Source: Moraxellaceae bacterium (GTDB lineage: Bacteria > Pseudomonadota > Gammaproteobacteria > Pseudomonadales > Moraxellaceae). From it: a stretch of DNA of 10,055 nt. The notes beneath the pieces are model-generated. The model was not told the DNA's origin, made no database searches, and saw only the letters and a program-made list of their open reading frames with translations. Made by a program: the position numbers and the translations under genes. Location: assembly GCA_014378805.1 (NCBI GenBank), contig JACMMY010000283.1:1-10055 (forward strand), in the 5' to 3' direction. Below, one piece after another: positions 1 to 6,731 of this stretch; positions within the stretch are counted from its first letter, which is position 1; each line of letters opens with the position of its first letter.

Positions 1-2
1 AT

Positions 3-302
3 GCGGGTCAAACCAATTATTCAGCCGCAAAAGCAGGCATTGAAGGCTTTAGTCGTGCGCTTGCGCGTGAAATGGGCGGTCGAAATATTACGGTAAACTG
101 TGTTGCGCCTGGTTTTATCGCCACAGACATGACCGAAGTATTGGATGAAAAAGTACGCACGATGATGTTGTCACAAATTCCATTAGGACGTTTGGGGCAG
201 GCTTCTGAGATTGCAGCTGCAGTTGGGTTTTTGGCTGGCGCGACAGCAGGTTATATCACTGGAACGGTCTTACCTGTAAATGGCGGCATGTACATGGGGT
301 AA
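3..302 (+). CDS. fabG: 3-oxoacyl-[ACP] reductase FabG, C-terminal part (5' end outside window)
   Basis: FabG reduces 3-oxoacyl-ACP to 3-hydroxyacyl-ACP with NADPH in the cytoplasmic type II fatty acid synthesis cycle. The open frame enters from the left edge (first full codon at 3) and gives 99 residues. It opens with AGQTNYSAAKAG, which carries the short-chain dehydrogenase catalytic Tyr (codon 18-20) and Lys (codon 30-32) of the YxxxK motif. The NCVAPGFIATDMT segment follows, then the usual SDR C-terminus ending in GTVLPVNGGMYMG. Roughly the first 145 residues, with the Rossmann nucleotide-binding motif, lie outside the window. acpP is next on the same strand, as in many fab clusters, but 253 bp separate them, so acpP probably has its own promoter as well. 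The ATG at 72 is internal and not a start. Confidence 0.96.
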   Translation, partial: AGQTNYSAAKAGIEGFSRALAREMGGRNITVNCVAPGFIATDMTEVLDEKVRTMMLSQIPLGRLGQASEIAAAVGFLAGATAGYITGTVLPVNGGMYMG

Positions 303-473
303 TAAGTCTGATGAATGTACTTAGATTGGACAGATAACCAGTCAGGATTTTGTGATTGTTGTATGCTATTTTAGTGTTGATAGAACAAAATTGATGTCCA
401 TTGATCATTGTAGTTCCAGCGAAGGCTATCGTGGTCATGTCTGAAAAGTGACGTAAGTGAACATATTCGCCAA

Positions 474-501
474 TTGTATTTTTTATTGATTACTTTACAC
501 T
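474..501 (+). promoter_or_regulatory. possible acpP promoter
   Basis: The 253 bp between fabG and acpP contain no gene and no clear terminator hairpin. The best sigma70-like pair I see is TTGTAT (474-479) and TACACT (496-501), with a 16-bp spacer. The -35 is weak. An alternative -35, TTTACA at 494-499, has no good -10 at the right distance. A separate promoter would fit the high demand for ACP, but this is a tentative assignment. Confidence 0.25.
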
Positions 502-555
502 AGTGCTTATCTTTATTTATTTGATTAAGATGCCATAACCTGAAGGAGATTTTCG

Positions 556-792
556 GTGAGCGATGTCGAACAACGTGTCAAGGCAGCAGTAGCAGAACAA
601 CTCGGAATCCGTATTGAAGAAATCAAAAACGAAGCATCTTTCATGGATGACTTAGGTGCTGATTCACTTGATTTGGTTGAGTTGGTCATGTCTTTTGAAA
701 ATGATTTCAATATCACCATTCCTGATGAAGATTCGAGCGTCATCACGACTGTACAATCAGCAGTGGATTATGTGACTGCGAAATTAGCTTAA
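556..792 (+). CDS. acpP: Acyl carrier protein AcpP
   Basis: ACP carries growing acyl chains on a 4'-phosphopantetheine arm for fatty acid, lipid A and lipoate synthesis in the cytoplasm. The 78-residue, strongly acidic protein is of normal family length. It contains the GADSLDLVELV motif with the attachment serine at residue 37 (DSL at 36-38), followed by the typical acidic helix and the ITIPDED segment. The start is GTG at 556, preceded by a good AAGGAG ribosome site (543-548) with 7 bases between; no ATG lies in a suitable place and the N-terminus MSDVEQRVK fits the family. It follows fabG and is closed by a strong terminator at 863-885. fabF, which often follows acpP, is not the next gene here. 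Confidence 0.98.
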   Translation: MSDVEQRVKAAVAEQLGIRIEEIKNEASFMDDLGADSLDLVELVMSFENDFNITIPDEDSSVITTVQSAVDYVTAKLA

Positions 793-860
793 TTTTTTAA
801 GATGCTGAGTAAGTTTTTTTGTTTTTATTGAACAATAATACCTATAGCTATCTATCAAAA

Positions 861-885
861 AGACCGCATTGATTGCGGTTTTTTT
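861..885 (+). terminator. Rho-independent terminator after acpP
   Basis: ACCGCA (863-868) pairs perfectly with TGCGGT (874-879) around the loop TTGAT. Seven T follow directly (879-885), and a run of A on the 5' side can extend the stem. This is a textbook intrinsic terminator 70 bp after the acpP stop, and it separates the fab genes from kbp. Confidence 0.9.
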
Positions 886-1051
886 GTGTCTTTAAAGTCG
901 TATTTATGGAGAGTTGTTATTTGTGCTTGAGATTCTTGTTAACTTAAAACACAACCACTACATTTTTCCTGCATTATTTCTTTTGCATGATGGGTAGTCT
1001 GATTAAGTCAGCATTGATCCGACTAAAACCACAGACGACTGGAGTAATATC

Positions 1052-1528
1052 ATGGGTGTTTTTAATTTTATAAAAGGTGTAGGAGATAAGATTTTTGGTC
1101 ATCATGAAAGTCCAGCGCCTTCAGCCGCTCCAGTAGCACGCACAGCACAAGATATTGCGAACCTGTTGTTAACGCGCGTCATGGGTTTGGGTCTTTCAAT
1201 TGAAGGTCTTTCCGTGACTTATAATACGGATACGGACACGGCGACAGTGTCTGGTTCAGCAAAGACTCAAGCCGATCGAGAGAAAGTAATTTTGGCGATT
1301 GGCAATAATTCAGATGTCGCAAAAGTCGTTATTGATAATATTACCATTGAAACCCAAGAGCCAGAAAGCCGGATGTATATGGTAAAATCGGGTGATACGC
1401 TGTCGCACATTTCAAAAGAAATGTATGGTAACGCCAATCTCTACGATAAGATTTTTGAGGCAAATAAGCCCATGTTGAGCACGCCAGATAAAATTTATCC
1501 AGGTCAAGTCTTACGCATTCCAACCTGA
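1052..1528 (+). CDS. kbp: BON and LysM domain protein, Kbp/YgaU type (potassium-binding)
   Basis: The 158-residue protein resembles E. coli Kbp (YgaU) along its length: the start MGVFNFIKGVGDKIF, a BON domain (about residues 33-103, with AILAIGN-like core LAIGNNSDVAKV), and a C-terminal LysM domain (about 108-157) ending in DKIYPGQVLRIPT. E. coli Kbp is a cytoplasmic protein that binds K+ and is induced by osmotic stress. No signal peptide is visible here, which agrees. Compared with the E. coli protein there is a slightly longer, Ala/Pro-rich linker near residues 20-31. The start is supported by GGAG at 1041-1044, 7 bases before ATG. It stands alone between the acpP terminator and a convergent hairpin. 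The family call is secure; K+ binding is inferred from E. coli. Confidence 0.9.
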   Translation: MGVFNFIKGVGDKIFGHHESPAPSAAPVARTAQDIANLLLTRVMGLGLSIEGLSVTYNTDTDTATVSGSAKTQADREKVILAIGNNSDVAKVVIDNITIETQEPESRMYMVKSGDTLSHISKEMYGNANLYDKIFEANKPMLSTPDKIYPGQVLRIPT

Positions 1529-1545
1529 TTTCTGAGCGCTAATAG

Positions 1546-1576
1546 TAAATAAGAGCGCTTGATGCACTCTTATTTA
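1546..1576. terminator. Bidirectional hairpin terminator between kbp and the convergent oxidoreductase
   Basis: TAAATAAGAG (1546-1555) pairs perfectly with CTCTTATTTA (1567-1576). After one C/A mismatch the stem continues with two GC pairs around the loop TTGAT. The AT-rich outer stem gives a U-rich tail in either direction. It lies 17 bp after the kbp stop and 14 bp after the stop of the minus-strand gene, so it probably ends both transcripts. Confidence 0.75.
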
Positions 1577-1590
1577 ACTCAATCTTTTGA

Positions 1591-2205
1591 TTAATAACCC
1601 ACTGTAAAGCGTTGACGCGAATGTGCTGGTTTTTCAAACTCATCTAAGTAAGCGATGGCATAGTCTGCAAACGTAATCCAGCTTTTGCCTGTTTCATCAA
1701 CCAGTAGATTGTCTTGACCAATACGGAATTTTCCAGTGCGCTCGCCTTCAACAAACAATGCCGATGGAGATAGCAACGTCCAGTCGAGTGCTGTTTCTAA
1801 ACGCAGGGCATCAAGATACACGCCACCATCACTGGCTTCAGCTTTATATTCTTCTGGAAAATTTGGGGTATCAATCACTTCCAGATGAGGTCCTGCAAAC
1901 AAACTTCCTGCACCGCCGACAACGAGTAGGCGTTTAACACCAGCTTTTTTGATCGGTTCAATAATGGCTTTCGCTGGAATACCTGAGAAGTGTGCGGCGC
2001 TAAATACGGCATCAGCACCTCTGACCGCATCTTCCAAAGCGGTCGCATTCAGAATATCGACTTCTTTTACTGTCACACCGACACGGCCACTCAGCACTGA
2101 GGCTTTGCGGGCAATGGCAGTCGCGGTGTGACCACGGCGTAACGCTTCTTCTAGCAATTGACCGCCTGCACGACCTGTTGCTCCGATAATCGCAATATGA
2201 CTCAT
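1591..2205 (-). CDS. NAD(P)H-binding oxidoreductase, atypical SDR (YwnB/COG2910-like)
   Basis: This 204-residue protein has an N-terminal Rossmann motif GATGRAG (residues 8-14) directly after the first beta strand. It lacks the YxxxK active site of classical SDRs, which places it with the NAD(P)H-binding atypical SDRs (NmrA-like, YwnB group). Such proteins act as NAD(P)H-dependent reductases or redox sensors; the substrate cannot be read from sequence. Length is normal and the frame intact. The start ATG (2203-2205) has a CGGAA ribosome site about 8 bases upstream. It lies 49 bp downstream of the frameshifted MBL-fold gene on the same strand, so the two probably form one transcript facing the LysR regulator. 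It is the only undamaged gene of that module. Confidence 0.82.
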   Translation of the reverse strand: MSHIAIIGATGRAGGQLLEEALRRGHTATAIARKASVLSGRVGVTVKEVDILNATALEDAVRGADAVFSAAHFSGIPAKAIIEPIKKAGVKRLLVVGGAGSLFAGPHLEVIDTPNFPEEYKAEASDGGVYLDALRLETALDWTLLSPSALFVEGERTGKFRIGQDNLLVDETGKSWITFADYAIAYLDEFEKPAHSRQRFTVGY

Positions 2206-2254
2206 GATAATAATTCCGTAATATTGAATGGGGTTCGTGATTTAAAGTAATGGT

Positions 2255-3137
2255 TTAGGCGTCATACCATTTCATTTCACCTTTGGCAACTTTGGCACTC
2301 AGTTCTAATGACGAAGTGTCGCCAGAATTTGGAAAAGCAGCTTTCATGGCATTGATTAGCGCGGTTGAATCTTTCGCTTTGGCAGTTTCGGCATCAAAGG
2401 TCTTGATATAGTTTTCAGTAAATTTAACGGAATCGATATTTAATCCTGCATTAGGTAAAAAATGTCCAGGGATGACGATCTTGGGTTTGAGTTTTTCAAT
2501 GGTCTTTAGTGTGATTAGCCAATCGCTATGGGATTTGGGTATCCGCCATCCAAATGTGCATGTTGTTTCCGTCTATAACAACACCACCGAGAATCGCTTT
2601 AATAGATGGAATCCACACCACGCTACGATCAGGTTGATTGCCCTTTAAATCAATGATCTTCAGTTGCTTGCCTTCTAAATAAAGACTATCTCCAGTCAGC
2701 GTATTTGGAATAATGGTATTCGTTGGCGCATCAGCCGCCAAAATTGGATTCCAATAGGTCTTTTTACCTTCAACGGTTTCTTTAATGTGGGCAACGGTTT
2801 GTGGTGTAGCGAATACTTTTACATTCGGAAAAGCCGCTTTAATCGTGTCTAAGCCAAAGTAATAATCAGGATCACCATGACTAATATAAATGGTCGTCAG
2901 TGTTTTACCGCTGGCTTTGATTTTTTTGACAACTTGCTCTGCTTGAGACTTACCAAACTGTGCATCGACTAAGATGGCGTCATTTTTACCCGTCACTAGA
3001 ACAGAGGAAACAGGAAAAATTGCGGCTGTACCTGGATTGTAGACCTCTAATTTAAGCGGTGCTGCATGAGATTGGCTTACAAGACCTAGCAAGAGTAATG
3101 CACTCGATAGCATGGTCGTTTTTTTGAGTGTAGACAT
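2255..3137 (-). pseudogene. Exported metallo-beta-lactamase-fold hydrolase, frameshifted
   Basis: The first 203 codons give a signal peptide (MSTLKK, hydrophobic ALLLLGLV, likely cleavage after SQSHA at residue 25) and an MBL-fold core with ISHGDPDYYFG (His87). The frame then hits TAG at 2526-2528. Skipping one base resumes a good MBL C-terminus of 90 codons (SDWLITLK, then KIVIPGH with a metal-type His, ending GEMKWYDA), which stops with TAA at 2255-2257. The lesion is a net +1 or -2 change near the CCC run at 2530-2532. Restored length is about 293 residues. I chose ATG at 3135-3137 because GGAA lies 8 bases upstream; a TTG 12 bases earlier overlaps that ribosome site. The canonical HxHxDH motif reads HGDPDY here. 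The product would be periplasmic; substrate unknown. A sequencing error could mimic this lesion. Confidence 0.85.
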
Positions 3138-3212
3138 GATGAATTCCAATTTGTATGGCTGATTATTCAGGGGTAGATGTAAAATAGTTTCTTTTTTTGG
3201 GTGTTAAAAAGC

Positions 3213-3251
3213 CTATTAATAGCCATAGTTTGTTTCTAAAATCGGTCTAAT
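3213..3251. promoter_or_regulatory. Possible LysR-type operator/promoter in the divergent intergenic region
   Basis: The 140 bp between the divergent MBL-fold gene and the lysR-type gene contain a perfect 10-bp palindrome CTATTAATAG (3213-3222), closely followed by ATAG (3225-3228). A good -10, TCTAAT, for the regulator lies at 3246-3251, with no convincing -35. ATAGTTT also occurs twice, at 3184-3190 and 3225-3231, 41 bp (about four helical turns) apart. LysR regulators commonly bind dyads in such regions, but no specific site can be proven here. Confidence 0.3.
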
Positions 3252-3277
3252 TGTCGAAGGAATAAAGGGAGTAGGAC

Positions 3278-4181
3278 GTGGATAAGTTAACGGCCATGGA
3301 GGTTTTCGTCACTGTGGTGGATTGTGGAAGCCAATCTGCTGCGGCGGAAAAATTGAATTTATCTCGTCCTGTGATCTCGCGCTATTTGGCAGAACTTGAA
3401 GATTGGTCAGGGAGCTGCTTATTGCATCGAACAACACGTCGGCTGAGTCTGACCGCTGCTGGAGGTGATTTGTTGCCACGTTGTCGACATGTTTTAGAAA
3501 TGACCCACGATATGCGCGGTGCATCCGATCTGTCAGAAAATACACCGCATGGATTACTGCGAATTACGGTCAGTTCTTCATTTGCGCAAGCTCAAATGGC
3601 ACAAGCGGTGAGTGCTTATATCAAAAAATATCCAAACGTTGGCATTGAATTGTTATTGCTAGATCGTACTGTGAATTTAATTGATGAGCGCATCGATCTT
3701 GCGATTCGCATTACTAATGATCTAGATGATCAATTGATTGCGCGTCAATTATCGGTGTGTCGTTCAGTGGTCTGCGCGTCTCCTGCTTATTAACGCGAAA
3801 ATGGCACACCTCTCACTGCTGATGAGTTAGTTTTACATCAATGTCTCACGCATTCGTTTCATGGCAAAACTTCTTGGGTGTTTGAACGCAATGGTGAACA
3901 GGTTTCTTATCCCGTACAAAGTCGTATCAGCGCAAATGAAGCGACCGTTCTCATGCAGGTGGCGCTCGCTGGTGTGGGGATTGCGCTTTTGCCAACGTAT
4001 TTGGTTGTACAATATATTCGATCTGGTGCACTGATTGCATTATTGCCTGATTTATCGTGCCGTCGAGTTGGGGATTTACGGCGTCTATGCATCTCGCAAG
4101 CATATGCCAGCGGCACTGCGAACGATGTTGGATTTCTTGGTTGAGTATTTTACCGATCAACCGATTTGGGATGAGATGTGA
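3278..4181 (+). pseudogene. LysR-family transcriptional regulator, broken by a stop codon and a frameshift
   Basis: LysR regulators have an N-terminal winged helix-turn-helix and a C-terminal effector-binding domain. Residues 1-65 show the typical HTH (SQSAAAEKLNLSRPVISRYLAELE, split here only by length, then LLHRTTRRLSLT). The frame stops at TAA 3791-3793 after CASPAY, where the family usually has a Leu (SPAYL); TTA to TAA is one substitution. The same frame continues to about 4060, then a net +1 or -2 shift is needed to reach VELGIYGVYASRKHMP and the natural end IWDEM, with TGA at 4179-4181. Restored length is about 300 residues, normal for the family. The GTG start at 3278 follows GGGAG (3267-3271) by 6 bases. 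As it stands, only a 171-residue DNA-binding fragment would be made. It diverges from the MBL/oxidoreductase pair, its likely targets. Confidence 0.88.
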
Positions 4182-4204
4182 GTGGTTAACCCTAGTTCTA
4201 GGTA

Positions 4205-4332
4205 AGATCAGAAGAAAACCCTCCCTAACCCTCCTTTTTCTAAGGAGGGAACTGTTCCTCCCTTTTTGAAATGGGTGAGCAGCTTTACGGCATATATTCC
4301 TCATGCGCAAGGGAGGGATTTGCTTGTGATCT
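4205..4332. mobile_element. 128-bp MITE-like element with terminal inverted repeats and TA flanks
   Basis: The left end (4205-4226) and the reverse complement of the right end (4310-4332) match at 20 of 22 aligned bases with one 1-base gap. Both begin AGATCA and end in CCCTCCCT. The element is flanked on both sides by the dinucleotide TA (4203-4204 and 4333-4334), the target duplication typical of Tc1/mariner- and IS630-type transposition. Inside is a perfect 8-bp hairpin, CCCTCCTT (4229-4236) with AAGGAGGG (4242-4249). There is no coding capacity, so it would depend on a transposase elsewhere. It lies 23 bp after the LysR pseudogene and its last base is the third base of the queG stop codon. 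The family assignment is inference. Confidence 0.65.
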
Positions 4333-5441
4333 TAAAAGATCCGCTTCGATTTTTCCTGCTGCTCATCAATCGCCCAATGAATATGTTCATCAACTAACTC
4401 ACCAAGTTGTCCAAGTTTCGCTTGAAGTGCATTTATATTGTCAGGGTGAAACGGCGCATTTCCCAAACCAACTGCAATATTACGCATCAGGCTAATATAA
4501 CCCGTGCGACGCAACGGGCTGCCTTCGGTAAATAACAGAAAGTCCGCTTCTGTCCATTGCCATAAATCTAAAAGACTCAGAAGATCGAGTTGATGGCGCG
4601 CTTGAAAATCGATTTCTGCGGAGAGCTGTGCAAAGCTATTCCACGGACAAATCAGCTGACAATCATCACAGCCAAACACGCGATTACCAATGCCTCGACG
4701 CAAATCAATAGGAATGCTCCCTTTGAATTCAATCGTTAAATACGCAATGCAACGCCGCGCATCTAGGCGATAAGGTTCAATAATGGCTTGAGTTGGACAA
4801 ATATCAATACACGCGCTACACGTCCCACAATGCTCCGTCGCTGGCGTATCGAACGGCAATTCTAAATCGGTTAAGAGCTCACCTAAAAAGAAGAATGAAC
4901 CTGCTTTTTTATTAATTAAAAGCGTGTGTTTGCCTGTCCATCCAAGTCCACTGCGCTCTGCCAAAGGTTTTTCTAAAATGGGTGCTGAATCCGCAAATGG
5001 TCGCCATTGAAATTCGCCAATCTGTTGTTCAATACGTAAAGCCAGTTGCTTGAGTCGTCCACGGACAACTTTATGATAATCGCGTCCGCGTGCATAACGC
5101 GAGACAATCGCTTGGTTAGGAACATCAGGCACATAACGGTGAGGCGGTGGCTCGACTAGGTAATTCATTTGTACGCAAAGCACGCTTTTAGTGCCCTCAA
5201 CTAGCAAACTGGCGTCGCCACGTTTCTCGATATTTTCGGCGAGATAATGCATATCTCCCGCAAAACCATCGGCTAGAAACTGCTTTAAATAGGGCAGTTG
5301 TTCTTCGATATTGGGTGAAGTGACGCCCAGTCGCGCAAAACCGAGTGCTTGCGCTTCGTTTTGAATCCATGCCTTGAGTGCGGCAGGATTGTCGCGTAGC
5401 TCCGGTTCTAGGGGCTGTAAAGGAGGTTTAGTTTTAGTCAT
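4332..5441 (-). CDS. queG: Epoxyqueuosine reductase QueG
   Basis: QueG reduces epoxyqueuosine to queuosine in tRNA (GUN anticodons), using cobalamin and two [4Fe-4S] clusters. The 369-residue protein matches E. coli QueG along most of its length. It has the RYARGRDYHK segment, the catalytic-type Asp151 in RPFADSAPILEKPLAE, and GLGWTGKH. The first cluster group is C205, C208, C211 and C215, and the second is C258, C261 and C265 in FGCDDCQLICPW. Near the end are LRNIAV-type MRNIAVGLGNAP and DEHIHWAI. The protein stops soon after that last motif; the E. coli protein runs a little longer. The stop codon lies across the edge of the MITE-like element. No clear ribosome site precedes the ATG. ruvC ends 24 bp upstream on the same strand, so the two are probably cotranscribed. 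Confidence 0.96.
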   Translation of the reverse strand: MTKTKPPLQPLEPELRDNPAALKAWIQNEAQALGFARLGVTSPNIEEQLPYLKQFLADGFAGDMHYLAENIEKRGDASLLVEGTKSVLCVQMNYLVEPPPHRYVPDVPNQAIVSRYARGRDYHKVVRGRLKQLALRIEQQIGEFQWRPFADSAPILEKPLAERSGLGWTGKHTLLINKKAGSFFFLGELLTDLELPFDTPATEHCGTCSACIDICPTQAIIEPYRLDARRCIAYLTIEFKGSIPIDLRRGIGNRVFGCDDCQLICPWNSFAQLSAEIDFQARHQLDLLSLLDLWQWTEADFLLFTEGSPLRRTGYISLMRNIAVGLGNAPFHPDNINALQAKLGQLGELVDEHIHWAIDEQQEKSKRIF

Positions 5442-5465
5442 GGGTCAATAAATTCAATGCGTCTA

Positions 5466-6005
5466 TTAACCTGGCAAACGCCAGCGACCGCGTCCACGTG
5501 ACATGCCTGTACTTTGCAGCATGAGCATCTTATTGTTGCTTGAAGCCGCGTGAGCATGGCAAATTGCACAGGCCAGCGCATCGGCAGCATCGGCTTGTGG
5601 GGTGATACTCAAGTTTAATAGTCGTGTCACCATCATTTGCACTTGTTCTTTTTCCGCTGCGCCGTAACCGACAACGGATAGTTTGATTTGACGAGCCGTG
5701 TATTCGGCGACCGAAAGATTTTTGACCACAACAGCGGTCATCGCCGCGCCGCGCGCTTGTCCAAGTTTAAGAGCTGAGTCGGGGTTGTTCGACATAAAAA
5801 CTTGTTCAATGGCGGCTTCCGTCGGTTGGTAGAAGTCGACAATACTGGTGATGCCTTCAAAAATACGTTTTAATCGCTCTGGCATGGTCGGCGTTTCAGT
5901 ACGAATTGTTCCAGCATCGACAAAGATGAGCTTGTCGCCCTCTTTACGAATGATGCCATAGCCCGTCATTCGAGAGCCAGGATCAATGCCGATAATCAAA
6001 GACAT
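5466..6005 (-). CDS. ruvC: Holliday junction endodeoxyribonuclease RuvC
   Basis: RuvC cuts Holliday junctions symmetrically during recombinational repair, working on junctions held by RuvAB. The 179-residue protein starts MSLIIGIDPGSRMTGYG and has all four acidic metal-binding residues of the family: Asp8, Glu67 (AAIEQVF), Asp139 and Asp142 (QADAADALA). Length is normal. Conserved GAAEKEQVQ and AICHAHA segments are present, and the C-terminus is basic (SRGRGRWRLPG). The ribosome site is weak (AGG about 9 bases before ATG). ruvA and ruvB are not adjacent within the window; queG follows 24 bp downstream. The start at 6005 is the natural one, because the first beta strand with Asp8 follows at once. 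Confidence 0.97.
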   Translation of the reverse strand: MSLIIGIDPGSRMTGYGIIRKEGDKLIFVDAGTIRTETPTMPERLKRIFEGITSIVDFYQPTEAAIEQVFMSNNPDSALKLGQARGAAMTAVVVKNLSVAEYTARQIKLSVVGYGAAEKEQVQMMVTRLLNLSITPQADAADALACAICHAHAASSNNKMLMLQSTGMSRGRGRWRLPG

Positions 6006-6043
6006 ACATATTGCCTAGTGAAATTTATAAATTAGCCCATATA

Positions 6044-6072
6044 TTGACATAATCGACATGCTAAATCATAAG
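6044..6072 (+). promoter_or_regulatory. Sigma70-type promoter for fxsA
   Basis: A perfect -35, TTGACA (6044-6049), is followed after 17 bp by CATAAG (6067-6072), which matches 4 of 6 bases of the -10 consensus. Transcription would start near 6079 and give a leader of about 65 bases before the fxsA ATG. It lies in the 140-bp region between divergent ruvC and fxsA. I could not find an equally good promoter for ruvC on the other strand. Confidence 0.5.
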
Positions 6073-6145
6073 TCATTACGTGAATATGGTTGGGTATGGG
6101 ATCGAAGATCAGTATGCTCTGCATAAGTAGGCTAGGAATAAGACG

Positions 6146-6700
6146 ATGAGTAAGGTTTTTCTGTGGTTATTTTTATTGCCACCGATAGAGATTTTTTTAT
6201 GGGTTTGGGTCGCGCATTTTATTAGCGGCTGGTGGATTTTTTTGTGGACAATCTTCGCGTTCTTTTTTGGAATGTCGTTGATGGTGAATAGTTTTCGTGC
6301 CGTACCGCAATTGCACGGCGCACAAGGCATGCGTGGCTTTCAGTTAAATGCAAATTCATCAGAATTTGCGCCTGCTTTGATTCGTGCTTTAGCGGGATTG
6401 TTGTTGGTGATTCCAGGACTATTAACCGATGCGGTTGCTTTGTTTTTGTTATTGCCGCCTATTCAGCATATTGTACAAAAATCTGCGATACGAACATTTG
6501 CAAAGCGTCAACAAGCTGTTCAAGAAGCGATGATGGAACAGATGAGACAGCATGGATTTTCATCGGATGCATTTAGTCAAGGCGGCTTTTCACAGAATGG
6601 TGGGTTTACTGGGACAACAGTTGAGGGTGAAGCGCGGATTGTTGAACCGACGCCGACAAATAGTCTAAAAATTGGACGACAACCCGCAAATGATGATTAG
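6146..6700 (+). CDS. fxsA: FxsA family inner membrane protein
   Basis: FxsA is a small cytoplasmic-membrane protein whose overproduction in E. coli relieves exclusion of phage T7 by the F plasmid; its normal role is poorly known. The 184-residue product has hydrophobic segments at about residues 4-23, 27-48 and 80-105. The third contains the family signature RALAGLLLVIPGLLTDAVALFLLLPP, broken by a central Pro-Gly. A charged segment (AKRQQAVQEAMMEQMRQ) and a Gly/Gln/Ser-rich tail follow, as often seen in this family. The start is supported by AGGA about 8 bases upstream of ATG. It is a single gene, divergent from ruvC and convergent with crp, 31 bp away. I found no convincing intrinsic terminator in that gap. 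Confidence 0.9.
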   Translation: MSKVFLWLFLLPPIEIFLWVWVAHFISGWWIFLWTIFAFFFGMSLMVNSFRAVPQLHGAQGMRGFQLNANSSEFAPALIRALAGLLLVIPGLLTDAVALFLLLPPIQHIVQKSAIRTFAKRQQAVQEAMMEQMRQHGFSSDAFSQGGFSQNGGFTGTTVEGEARIVEPTPTNSLKIGRQPANDD

Positions 6701-6731
6701 CAGGCTGTAAGCGTCTTTATCACCACCCAAA

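Noticed and set aside
2526..2532. Programmed ribosomal frameshift to explain the split MBL-fold gene
   Set aside because: No slippery heptamer or adjacent pseudoknot is evident, the family is not known for recoding, and the neighbouring regulator is also damaged.
3951..4310. 119-codon minus-strand frame across the LysR 3' end and the MITE
   Set aside because: It is antisense to clear LysR sequence and runs into a non-coding repeat; no family resemblance.
4271..4495. 74-codon plus-strand frame starting in the MITE and running antisense to queG
   Set aside because: It begins inside the repeat and overlaps the conserved queG C-terminus; its composition looks random.
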